Both the position numbers and the translations under genes were made by a program. A stretch of 14,882 nucleotides of DNA from CAUZEO01 sp963578625. Lineage in GTDB: Bacteria; Verrucomicrobiota; Kiritimatiellia; SLOV01. Location: the NCBI GenBank assembly GCA_963578625.1, contig CAUZEO010000096.1, positions 1 through 14,882 on the forward strand, written 5' to 3'. Each line of letters begins with the position of its first letter. Within the stretch, counting starts at the first letter, position 1. Below are positions 7,749 to 14,832 of this stretch, in pieces. The notes under the pieces are model-generated. The model did no database searches. It saw nothing but the letters and a program-made list of their open reading frames with translations, and was not told where the DNA came from.

Positions 7749-8615
7749 ATGTTCAAGGCAGATAAGATGCAAGATAAAAGCCAGGGTACACCGATATTTC
7801 GGATGGAAGAGCCGTCGGCGGATGATCTCGCCGCGTTTCATCGGGACGGATATGTCGCTTTCCCGGCGGTATTCAGTGATGACGGCCTCAAGGGTTTTCT
7901 CGACGAGATTCTCAGTCGTGAACAGGTCATTGAACTGTTGAAGAAAAACGATGACGGGCTCAATCAACTGCCCTCACCCTATCGTCTGGACGTACGGCCG
8001 TGGAACAACAAAGGACCATGGTCGGACCAATTGTTCGATGCGCCGCTCGTGACTGCGCTACTGCGTGCGGCGATCGGCGAAGCGATTCACTTCTGCCATT
8101 CAACACTGCATTTATCCTTGCGAGGCTGCGGCGGCATACGCGTTCATATGGATCACCATCATTGGCTCCATAACCACCCCGTCAACCTTGCTGAAAGGGA
8201 TAAGATGTATGTAGGTATGCTCTACTACCCGAATGGTTTTAACCGGGGCGACACGAATCTCGCGGTCGTTCCAGGGAGCCATCTGAGTATTCCAACGACC
8301 GACCGGTACGCGAACCTGGAAGAGTTGCTGGAGGGAAAATACGACGTGCAGGCTGGGCGTGAACTCAAGCTGAAACAGCTTCAACTACCTCCCGGCAGCA
8401 TGGTCTTCCTGAACGGCAGAACGTTTCACGCCGTCTCTCCGAAACCATTGGATTCTCCACAGGCGTACCGCATCTTCGTGAACTACATCTTCAAGGAGGC
8501 GGGACCTCCTCATCGATTCACACAGCCCATCCCTCCTGAATGGTTGGAAAGCGCAAATCCCGAGCGGCAAAAGCTTTTTCAACGCGAACCCTACGCCGAA
8601 GGTTGCTGGGAGTGA
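7749..8615 (+). CDS. Divergent PhyH-like Fe(II)/2OG dioxygenase with His-rich active-site segment
   Basis: 288 residues from the ATG at 7749, which has AGGA six bases upstream. A second ATG at 7767 behind AAGG is possible. The opening DLAAFHRDGYVAFPAVFSDD (26-45) is the PhyH N-terminal helix and strand. H133-x-D135 supplies two iron ligands, the distal H227 lies in GRTFHAVSPK, and R241 is the likely 2-oxoglutarate anchor. The HxD motif sits inside HMDHHHWLHNH (133-143), seven histidines or metal ligands in eleven residues, which is unusual for the family. NLAVVPGSHLS (170-180) is the expected strand. It is on the opposite strand from the other two dioxygenases and little like them. Sampled lines give about 47-60% GC, against 78% in one sampled line of the neighbouring dioxygenase, hinting at separate ancestry. 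The substrate is unknown. Confidence 0.9.
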   Translation: MFKADKMQDKSQGTPIFRMEEPSADDLAAFHRDGYVAFPAVFSDDGLKGFLDEILSREQVIELLKKNDDGLNQLPSPYRLDVRPWNNKGPWSDQLFDAPLVTALLRAAIGEAIHFCHSTLHLSLRGCGGIRVHMDHHHWLHNHPVNLAERDKMYVGMLYYPNGFNRGDTNLAVVPGSHLSIPTTDRYANLEELLEGKYDVQAGRELKLKQLQLPPGSMVFLNGRTFHAVSPKPLDSPQAYRIFVNYIFKEAGPPHRFTQPIPPEWLESANPERQKLFQREPYAEGCWE

Positions 8616-8645
8616 CCGATAAGAAATCTCTTTTCCGGCTGGGTC

Positions 8646-8661
8646 GTGGGGTCGTCCCCGC
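8646..8661. terminator. Weak hairpin between convergent genes
   Basis: GTGGGG and CCCCGC form a six-pair stem with one wobble around the loop TCGT. It lies in the 46-base gap between the stop of the plus-strand dioxygenase (8615) and the stop of the minus-strand permease (8662). The position suits a bidirectional terminator, but no T-run follows on either side, so this is only a candidate. Confidence 0.25.
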
Positions 8662-10845
8662 TCACTTCATCGACGGAATAATGATTCCGCGAAGGATAAT
8701 CTTCTGGCAGGAAAGGAACACGATCAGCGTGGGTATCGAAACGACCACGTAGCCGGCCGTGGAAATCCACGGCGTGGAGGCCCACCACTGGCTGTCGGCC
8801 TGGAAGAGCCACACCGCCAGCGTCCACATTTTCTGCTCCTGACAGATGATCAACGCCCATTCCCAACTGTTGTATGCCCAGAGAAAAGCGTACAGCGACT
8901 GAATGGCCAGGATCGGCTTCATCATCGGCATTGTGATGCGCCGGAAGATCTGCATCTCGCCCGCCCCGTCGATGGTGGCTGCGTCGTACAACTCCCGCGG
9001 CAGGCTGTCGAAAAATCCTTTCAGAATGAAAATCGACATCCCGTTCGCGGCAAACGGCAGTATCAGCGCGAAAAACGTATTCAGCAGGTTCAGATCGCGC
9101 ATCAACAGGTACGCCGGAATGGCGCTCACCATCGCCGGAAACGCCATCGTCGCGAGCAAAAAGAGAATGATCTTGTCCTTTCCCCGGACCGCGAAACGCG
9201 AGAGCCCGTAGGCCGCCATCGGATTGACGGTCAGCGTCGCGAGAATCGCCATGGACACGAGAATAAACGTCACAACGATGGCGCGCCCGCGGTATCGAAG
9301 GAAGTTCCCGACCGCCCGATAGTTGCTCACCGGAGATTCCAGAATGTGCGCGCGTTCGTTCTCCAGGTAGGTAATCGCGTAGGCGATGTCGAACGGAGGG
9401 AAGGCTTCCTCGATGCGGGCCAGATCCCACCCGTAGGTTTTGTTCACGTTCGCCACCGACCCGTACTTTCCCAACAGGAACCGCTGATAAGCGTGTTCAG
9501 AGGAGCCGAGAACACGATCCTGAATCGGCAGAGACTTCACGAAATCCACCCACAGATCGCGTTCCCCCCCGCCGCTCTCGGCCGGGGCGAGCCCGGCGTA
9601 CAGCGGAAAATCTTCCCACCGGCTCCGGTTCGTCTGCAACAGCCGGTTCACGTTGTTCAGGTCGCGGAACCGGTCGCGAAGAAATTCGCGGTACCGGAGT
9701 TCCAGTACTGGGGTCACCTTCAATCGCATCAACCGGATCGGGTACCGGGTCTCCTGAAACCGCAGCCAAAGATCCTGCAACGCAGCCGAAGCATCCGCCG
9801 GAACCGGAAACGGCGTTTGGAACATTGATGGATAGCGGGTGCGGGCGATCCGGTTGTAATCGTCGACATCGAAAACGTGACCGGGGGGCAGATGGAGAAG
9901 ATCGGACACCTCCTCCGACCCCAGGTACTTGCGCCAGACCGCGCGCATCGCAAACGGCACGGCCCGGGATGCCGGCGCGGCCTCCGCAATAAAGTCCGGC
10001 CACAACGCCCAGGCTTCGGCAGGGCTGTCCGGAGTCAAGGGGTAAACCTCCCTGGTTCGTCGAAAGGAAATGTTGTTCTCCCGAAGCGTACGAATCCAGC
10101 GCTGCCGCACGCCGGGCTGGCCATATCCCATGCGAAAGGCTTGTTTCACTGCTTGAAAGTCCTGGTATTTTCCGTCGGACGGAGGCGTCCAGGACTGCTG
10201 CCAGTAAGGCGCGCGGAGTTCCGTGTAATACCCGAGTTCAAAAATCGTGTCTACGGGCATCCCCCAGGTGTCCTGCAGCAGATCGAGAGCGCGCCGGTCC
10301 AGGGCTCGCCGGGAAATCCGGGCCGCTCCGGGATTTTGCCGGCGCCACTGGGTGCGGTACTTTTCCAGCAGGTAGGTGTTGCCTTCCACATCCTTCAACC
10401 CTGAAAGCGCATCCTCCAGCGGATAGTCCCGGGCAAACTCCGCGTAATCCCGGGAAAGTGTTTTCCACCGCGCCAATTCATCGACATCGGGATTCAAATA
10501 CGAAGCCGTGAGGGTGCGAATGCCTTCCTTATCCTGCCCGATCTCGCTCCAGGTTCTCCAGAGCTCGGGCCATTCCTCAAACCGGACAGCGCTCTGCTGA
10601 TGCCAGTCCGCGTACAAATTGAAATATCCCACCAGCCCCTTCATGAATCGATCCCCTCGCGACCACATGGATCGCGGCAGGATACTGAACCGGTCGTAAT
10701 CGAAGTCATTGGTCGTGGAACTGGTCAGCGTAATCAGAAACGGCACGACCATGGTGATGCCCATTACGATGAGAAGACCGTAGATGGAAAGAATGGCCAC
10801 GCGGCCTTTCAGTGTCTTTTGACCAATTTGGGCGATGATAGGCAC
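8662..10845 (-). CDS. MalG-type (CUT1) ABC permease with giant first periplasmic loop
   Basis: 727 residues, against about 280 for a normal MalG-type subunit. The start is taken as GTG at 10845, which shares its G with the TAG stop of the upstream gene (TAGTG), a coupled arrangement. TTG at 10854 would add three residues. TM1 spans about 15-43. The rest of a normal permease follows from about 505: NYRAVGNFLRYRG, then TM helices near 522-545, 557-577, 588-610, 645-667 and 698-717. The EAA loop at 618-644 (ELYDAATIDGAGEMQIFRRI) contacts the ATPase. The roughly 460 residues between TM1 and TM2 must lie outside the inner membrane. They contain repeated W-x-D/R-F ... Y-x-x-F-L-x-x-x-Y units (W282, W360, W432; an earlier weaker copy from W127). 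The last unit, KYGSVANVNKTYG, resembles helical segments of GH42-like glycosidases. The fold is not identified. The gene pairs with the fused binding-protein/permease to form the importer core. Confidence 0.9.
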   Translation of the reverse strand: MPIIAQIGQKTLKGRVAILSIYGLLIVMGITMVVPFLITLTSSTTNDFDYDRFSILPRSMWSRGDRFMKGLVGYFNLYADWHQQSAVRFEEWPELWRTWSEIGQDKEGIRTLTASYLNPDVDELARWKTLSRDYAEFARDYPLEDALSGLKDVEGNTYLLEKYRTQWRRQNPGAARISRRALDRRALDLLQDTWGMPVDTIFELGYYTELRAPYWQQSWTPPSDGKYQDFQAVKQAFRMGYGQPGVRQRWIRTLRENNISFRRTREVYPLTPDSPAEAWALWPDFIAEAAPASRAVPFAMRAVWRKYLGSEEVSDLLHLPPGHVFDVDDYNRIARTRYPSMFQTPFPVPADASAALQDLWLRFQETRYPIRLMRLKVTPVLELRYREFLRDRFRDLNNVNRLLQTNRSRWEDFPLYAGLAPAESGGGERDLWVDFVKSLPIQDRVLGSSEHAYQRFLLGKYGSVANVNKTYGWDLARIEEAFPPFDIAYAITYLENERAHILESPVSNYRAVGNFLRYRGRAIVVTFILVSMAILATLTVNPMAAYGLSRFAVRGKDKIILFLLATMAFPAMVSAIPAYLLMRDLNLLNTFFALILPFAANGMSIFILKGFFDSLPRELYDAATIDGAGEMQIFRRITMPMMKPILAIQSLYAFLWAYNSWEWALIICQEQKMWTLAVWLFQADSQWWASTPWISTAGYVVVSIPTLIVFLSCQKIILRGIIIPSMK

Positions 10846-13511
10846 TAGTCCCAATCCGCTTTTTTGAATTCAACCCGCCTTAGAAACCGAATCTGAACGT
10901 ATGTGAACGCAATAAGAACCGCGCCCAGCACCCAGGCCATCGAGGTGGCGAGGCTGAAGCGCAGATTGTTGTAGGCCTCGATCCAGATTCGCATGCCCAC
11001 GACCATGGTCGATTCTCCGGGCCCGCCGAATGTTAAGAGAAAGATGTTTCCCATGTTCTGAAACGTGGCCACGAAGGTACCGACGAAGTTGATGACGATC
11101 AGCGGAAACAAGGTCGGCAGCGTGATGCGCCGCAGTTTGGAGAACATGCCCGCTCCGTCCACGTCGGCGGCCTCGTAGATCTCCTCGGGCACGCTCTTGA
11201 GGGCGGCAAGGTAAATGAGGCTGGCCATCCCCATGCTGGCCCAGACCGTCGGAATCACGCAGCAGATCATGGCCAGCCGCGGATCCTGCAGCCAGGTCTG
11301 CGGTGAGATGTCGAGAAATGGGATTCGATCCAGGACCCCGATGATCTGATTCAGAAATCCGTAGGGCGTGGGATCGTAGAGCATCCTCCACAGCAGCGCG
11401 ACGACCAGCGCGCTGGTAACCTGCGGAAGAAAGAACAGGGTGCGGAACAATATCTTTCCGCTGGGCACTTCAGAGAGAAGAATCGCCAGGAAGATGGGCG
11501 CCAGAAACGCGAGAAGCATGTTGAGGAGCACGAAGTAGACCGTGCGCCCCATGCTCGCCCAGAAGCTACCGTCCAGGGCGAGCGTAATGAAGTTGTCCAG
11601 GCCCACGAACAGCCGGTCGCCGGCGATCCGGTAATCCTGGAAGGCCATCACCAACCCTTTCAGAAGCGGGTAATATCCCCACAGGCCGATGAGGAGTACC
11701 GCCGGGAGGATCAGCGCCCAGGGCAACCAGCCGCGGTACACGTCGCCGGTCGTTCCGGCGCGCTCCGCGACCATGGATCGTACGATCAGAACCACAAACC
11801 CGGCCATGACGGCGGCTAGGATCAGGAATAGCACCCGCGCGGCGGGCCGGTATCGTTGCAGTTCCTCTTCGCTTCGCGCAAACATGACGCCGGTATTCGC
11901 ATCGCGTTCCACTTTCTTCAACGCGGACACATAGTCGAAGGACTCGCCGGTTTCCGAAAGAACCCGTCCGAACACCTGGTTGTCCAGGGCGACGCTGACG
12001 GTCATCCAGAACCCCATGAACGGCTCGGACACCGGCTTGATGATGCCCTGCTCCAACTCCTGGAAATTTCGCCGCACCGCCTTCGAAACGTCTTTCAGAT
12101 AATCGTCAAATCCGAGCCGCTTCAATTCCTGGGGCGGGACAAACCGCGCGAGTCCGGACAGAACTTTCTTCTTTAACTCGGCGTCACGCACAGACCGGTC
12201 CGTCACGGCGGTCATCACCCTCCAGACCTTGTCGCGCTCGTGCTTGGGGCGGTCGCCGACCGCCTCCACCATCGTGGCGTAGTGGCTCTGCCGCTGGATC
12301 ACCGGGGTTCCTTCGGGGCCGGCCGGAAAGGGGAACCAGCCCAGCAAATCGGGATCGAGCCCGGCTTCCCGTCCGATATCCCCGAGATCTCCGATGCCCC
12401 AGGTCAGCATGGCGACTTCGCCGCGTCCCAGCAGCTTCCACATATCGTAGCTTCGCTGTTGCGATCCCGATCGCGCCACGCCCGATACCACGTCCTCATT
12501 CGCGAATTTCACCGTGCGGCCGTCAAAGGCTACAGTGCCTCGGTCCAGGTCCTCCCCGGACAACGAGATCGGCTCCCCGGAGACCGGATCGGTGATCCAC
12601 TTTATCCATCGGAGCTTGTAATAAAATTCCGCCGCGCGAATTCCTTCCTCCGATGCGAAGTTGGCCCGCCAGGTTGGTTTCACCGCGGTGAGGTCTTCGC
12701 CCGATTCCGTGACGAACGTGGTGGCTTCGGCGGCGAACGTGTGGTCCTGTCCCGTCGACGGATTTCTCCGGATTTGAACCACCGGATCACCGCCGGTCGA
12801 CTGCAGCCAGGGAAGCCATTGCCAGCCCCAGGGCAAGAGGGACAGACCTCGCTGCCCCATTTTGATCACCGACCCGGGAACGTCCTTTTTGGGATCCGTG
12901 AGTTTTTGACACCAATACACGAACTGGTCCCAGGTCTGTGGCGGGTTTCCCGGATCGAGACCGGCGGCACGGACCATGTCCACGCGATAGATCACGGCAA
13001 AGTAATGGGTATAGGCCTGGGGAATTCCGTACACTTTCCCGTCTACCGTCGCGATCTGGCGGTTCAGCGGCGGGATCTCCTTCCACCGCTCCCACGTTGC
13101 TTCGTCCTCATCAATCAGGCCGTTGCCGTCCGCATCCTCGCCGATCCACTCGTTCAGTGGATAAAGGAAGCCCTGATCGATATCCGTGCGAATAATGTGG
13201 ACCCATGACTCGATGATATCCGGCGCGGTTTTTCCCGCGATTGCCATCATCAGCGACGCGCGTCCCGGTCCTGCGCGGCCGCTGCCCCCCGCGGGAAGAG
13301 AAAGGCCGCTCCACTGCGTGATCCGGATCCCCGGATCTTCCCGCATGAGCTGAACGGAGCGCATGGTCGTGGGGCGCTCCGGGTTGGATGGATAATAGAA
13401 TCGCCCGTGGACGTTGACCTCCACCGGACCGGGTGTTTCTCCGGCCCCCGGCAGGGCAAAGGCGAGGCAGAAGAGCCCCAGCGCGGCAAAGAGTAACCGA
13501 GTCGTTTTCAT
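10845..13511 (-). CDS. Fused sugar-binding protein and MalF-type ABC permease
   Basis: 888 residues from the ATG at 13511. A Sec signal peptide (1-23, no lipobox) leads into a family-1 solute-binding domain at about 30-545. Recognisable parts are KTAPDIIESW (94-103), VDGKVYGIPQAYTHYF (156-171), IYRVDMVRAAGLDP (174-187) and GEVAMLTWGIGDLG (364-377). DADGNGLIDEDE (126-137) is a perfect EF-hand calcium loop within this domain. A membrane helix at about 556-578 then crosses inward, followed by a basic cytoplasmic linker. A six-helix CUT1 permease follows (helices near 595-620, 652-680, 690-712, 745-770, 800-826 and 855-876), with the EAA loop at 776-803 (EEIYEAADVDGAGMFSKLRR). The extra helix gives correct topology: binding domain outside, permease N-terminus inside. 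The frame is continuous with no internal stop, and the junction reads as designed rather than as a sequencing fusion. The substrate is probably a sugar or sugar-like compound. Confidence 0.93.
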   Translation of the reverse strand: MKTTRLLFAALGLFCLAFALPGAGETPGPVEVNVHGRFYYPSNPERPTTMRSVQLMREDPGIRITQWSGLSLPAGGSGRAGPGRASLMMAIAGKTAPDIIESWVHIIRTDIDQGFLYPLNEWIGEDADGNGLIDEDEATWERWKEIPPLNRQIATVDGKVYGIPQAYTHYFAVIYRVDMVRAAGLDPGNPPQTWDQFVYWCQKLTDPKKDVPGSVIKMGQRGLSLLPWGWQWLPWLQSTGGDPVVQIRRNPSTGQDHTFAAEATTFVTESGEDLTAVKPTWRANFASEEGIRAAEFYYKLRWIKWITDPVSGEPISLSGEDLDRGTVAFDGRTVKFANEDVVSGVARSGSQQRSYDMWKLLGRGEVAMLTWGIGDLGDIGREAGLDPDLLGWFPFPAGPEGTPVIQRQSHYATMVEAVGDRPKHERDKVWRVMTAVTDRSVRDAELKKKVLSGLARFVPPQELKRLGFDDYLKDVSKAVRRNFQELEQGIIKPVSEPFMGFWMTVSVALDNQVFGRVLSETGESFDYVSALKKVERDANTGVMFARSEEELQRYRPAARVLFLILAAVMAGFVVLIVRSMVAERAGTTGDVYRGWLPWALILPAVLLIGLWGYYPLLKGLVMAFQDYRIAGDRLFVGLDNFITLALDGSFWASMGRTVYFVLLNMLLAFLAPIFLAILLSEVPSGKILFRTLFFLPQVTSALVVALLWRMLYDPTPYGFLNQIIGVLDRIPFLDISPQTWLQDPRLAMICCVIPTVWASMGMASLIYLAALKSVPEEIYEAADVDGAGMFSKLRRITLPTLFPLIVINFVGTFVATFQNMGNIFLLTFGGPGESTMVVGMRIWIEAYNNLRFSLATSMAWVLGAVLIAFTYVQIRFLRRVEFKKADWD

Positions 13512-13562
13512 TCACCCTAACATTACGGTGGCTTCACCGGCGCAAGGGTCAATGCCGTCGGG

Positions 13563-13573
13563 AGCGTAACGCT
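13563..13573. promoter_or_regulatory. 11-base palindrome upstream of the transporter operon
   Basis: AGCGTAACGCT is a perfect 5+1+5 inverted repeat about 52 bases before the ATG of the fused transporter gene. Size and position suit an operator for a transcription factor such as a LacI- or GntR-type regulator, but no regulator gene is in the window. Bases around 13580-13595 are AT-rich on the minus strand, without a clear -35/-10 pair. Confidence 0.3.
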
Positions 13574-13610
13574 TAATTTCTTCATTATTTATGAGACTTC
13601 GGACAACGAT

Positions 13611-13685
13611 TACGCGCGACGAGTACGGTTGACGAGTAGAAGATCCAACTAGTAATCCGTACTCGTCGCGCGTATTCGTCAACCG
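13611..13685. repeat. Interleaved inverted repeats, set 1 (GACGAGTA family)
   Basis: TACGCGCGACGAGTACGG (13611-13628) has a perfect 18-base inverted copy at 13657-13674. CGGTTGACGAGTA (13626-13638) has an inverted copy at 13673-13685 with one wobble. The order is A, B, A', B', so B sits in the loop of the A hairpin and its partner lies outside it, the geometry of an H-type pseudoknot. Seen differently, the core GACGAGTA occurs twice forward and twice inverted (one variant). It could be a REP-like dispersed element, a double operator or a structured RNA leader. Confidence 0.75.
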
Positions 13686-13688
13686 ACA

Positions 13689-13736
13689 TCCTCTTCATCT
13701 TTTCTCTTTATCGATGAAGAGGAGGGATAAAGAGGA
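13689..13736. repeat. Interleaved inverted repeats, set 2 (GATGAAGAGG family)
   Basis: TCCTCTTCATC (13689-13699) pairs perfectly with GATGAAGAGGA (13713-13723). CTCTTTATC (13704-13712) pairs perfectly with GATAAAGAG (13726-13734), extendable by two more pairs. The order is again C, D, C', D'. A further related copy, GATGAGGAG, lies at 13739-13747. This block follows set 1 directly but has an unrelated sequence. The repeated geometry is the notable point; the function is unknown. Confidence 0.7.
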
Positions 13737-13776
13737 GCGATGAGGAGTCAGATTCATCGAAAAATGCGACACACTG

Positions 13777-14832
13777 TCACACGCCCCACTGAAACGCAAC
13801 TGCGCTCACTGTATCAGGATGATCGCGCAGCAGACGATAGGCCTGCGGCGCATCTTCAACCGGTGTTGGCCGCTCGACGATGTCCTCCGTACGAAGGCAG
13901 CCGCGCCGGATGTGTTCGATAACGGCGAGCCGGTCGGCGATTTTTCGGTCCGCGGGAGCCAGTATGAGGACGCCTTCCGCTTCCGGCAGCCCTCGGGGCG
14001 GGAGCTCCATGTTTTTGTAAGCGCTTGCCTGGTATACCAGCCTCGGCCAGTAATGGGCATGGGTGTGCAGCTCTTCGAGCGGATACCCGTCGTTACCCCG
14101 CTGAGCTGCCGGCTGCCGAAGAATTGAGGCCGCCAGCCTGGCGCCCGCGCTGCTTCCAGACGCCTCGATAACGATGTCCGCTCCTCCATCTTCACAGTGA
14201 GAAAGAACTCGCTCCCGTACGTCAGGCTCGCCGCCGTTGATCGCCGCGACTGCGCCCCACTTTCGAGCACGGTCGAGACGCGACTCCTCGAGGTCGGTAA
14301 CAATGACGCGGACGTCTATCATGAGCAGCCACCTGGCGGCGAATGCGCCGATCAAACCCTGGCCTACGACTACCGCGGTTTCGCCCGCCGCCGGAAAGGC
14401 GGAGGAAACGCCTCGCCAACTGATCGCCGATGTCTCCACCGTGACGTAATCCCAGGGATCGGCGCCCTCCGGGAGCTTCAAGGCCGTGCCATACCCGCTC
14501 TCCGTGGCACGGTGATGGCTTGCCTGGCCGCCCCAGAGTTGCGTAACCCCGTCAATGGGCAAAGGGTTCCGGCCGGTTACCAGTTGGCCTTCATCCCAGC
14601 CTGTAAGGTTGCGACCGATTTCGATGACTCGGCCCACCCAGGAATAGCCCGGCACCAGCGGGAATTTGCCCGCCGATTCGTGCGTCCCGGCCCAGACCCG
14701 CAACTCGGTCCCGGGAGACACGAAGCTGTAGAGCGTCTCCGCCACGATCTCATCCGGCCCGCAGGGCGGCAGGTCGAATTCGCGGAACGCGATCTCATGC
14801 GGTTTTGGGAATACGATGGCTTTTGTTTTCAC
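13777..14832 (-). CDS. MDR-family NAD(P)-dependent dehydrogenase without usual zinc ligands
   Basis: 351 residues from GTG at 14832, chosen because the reading from there (KTKAIVFPKPHEIAFREFDL) matches the normal start of this superfamily. GTG at 14868 is in frame, and the frame stays open to the window edge, so a longer protein is possible. The N-terminal GroES-like domain carries SPGTELRVWAGTH (39-51) and PGYSWVG (61-67). The Rossmann domain has VVVGQGLIGAFAARW (154-168, GxGxxG) and an acidic residue at D180, which favours NAD(H). The usual catalytic Cys and the GHE motif are absent, as in the bacteriochlorophyllide-dehydrogenase-like (BchC-type) MDR branch. Proteins of that branch are common in sugar-utilisation clusters and often oxidise sugar or polyol hydroxyls. 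It lies 265 bases upstream of the transporter on the same strand and may share its pathway. Confidence 0.85.
   Translation of the reverse strand: MKTKAIVFPKPHEIAFREFDLPPCGPDEIVAETLYSFVSPGTELRVWAGTHESAGKFPLVPGYSWVGRVIEIGRNLTGWDEGQLVTGRNPLPIDGVTQLWGGQASHHRATESGYGTALKLPEGADPWDYVTVETSAISWRGVSSAFPAAGETAVVVGQGLIGAFAARWLLMIDVRVIVTDLEESRLDRARKWGAVAAINGGEPDVRERVLSHCEDGGADIVIEASGSSAGARLAASILRQPAAQRGNDGYPLEELHTHAHYWPRLVYQASAYKNMELPPRGLPEAEGVLILAPADRKIADRLAVIEHIRRGCLRTEDIVERPTPVEDAPQAYRLLRDHPDTVSAVAFQWGV

Larger units (their letters stand above)
13512..13776. other. 265-base intergenic region upstream of the transporter operon
   Basis: No protein-coding signal is visible on either strand. It holds the 11-base palindrome at 13563 and both interleaved inverted-repeat sets. 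The half nearest the transporter start (13570-13610) is AT-rich and is the likely promoter region. The ATG at 13511 is preceded by AGGG at very short spacing, so translation initiation is not strongly marked. Confidence 0.6.

Noticed and set aside
5573..7765. A 730-codon plus-strand open frame spanning this interval
   Set aside because: It is antisense to three genes with clear motifs (two HxD...H dioxygenases and a propeller). Its translation is Arg/Gly/Pro-rich without domains. It is a by-product of GC-rich codon bias.
12240..13208. A 322-codon plus-strand open frame
   Set aside because: It is antisense to the solute-binding domain of the fused transporter gene, whose motifs are unmistakable.
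13611..13736. An insertion sequence with terminal inverted repeats
   Set aside because: There is no transposase-sized reading frame between the arms and no visible target-site duplication. A non-autonomous element remains possible and is covered in the findings.
13611..13747. A CRISPR-like array
   Set aside because: The repeats are inverted and interleaved, not regularly spaced direct repeats with unique spacers, and no cas genes are present.
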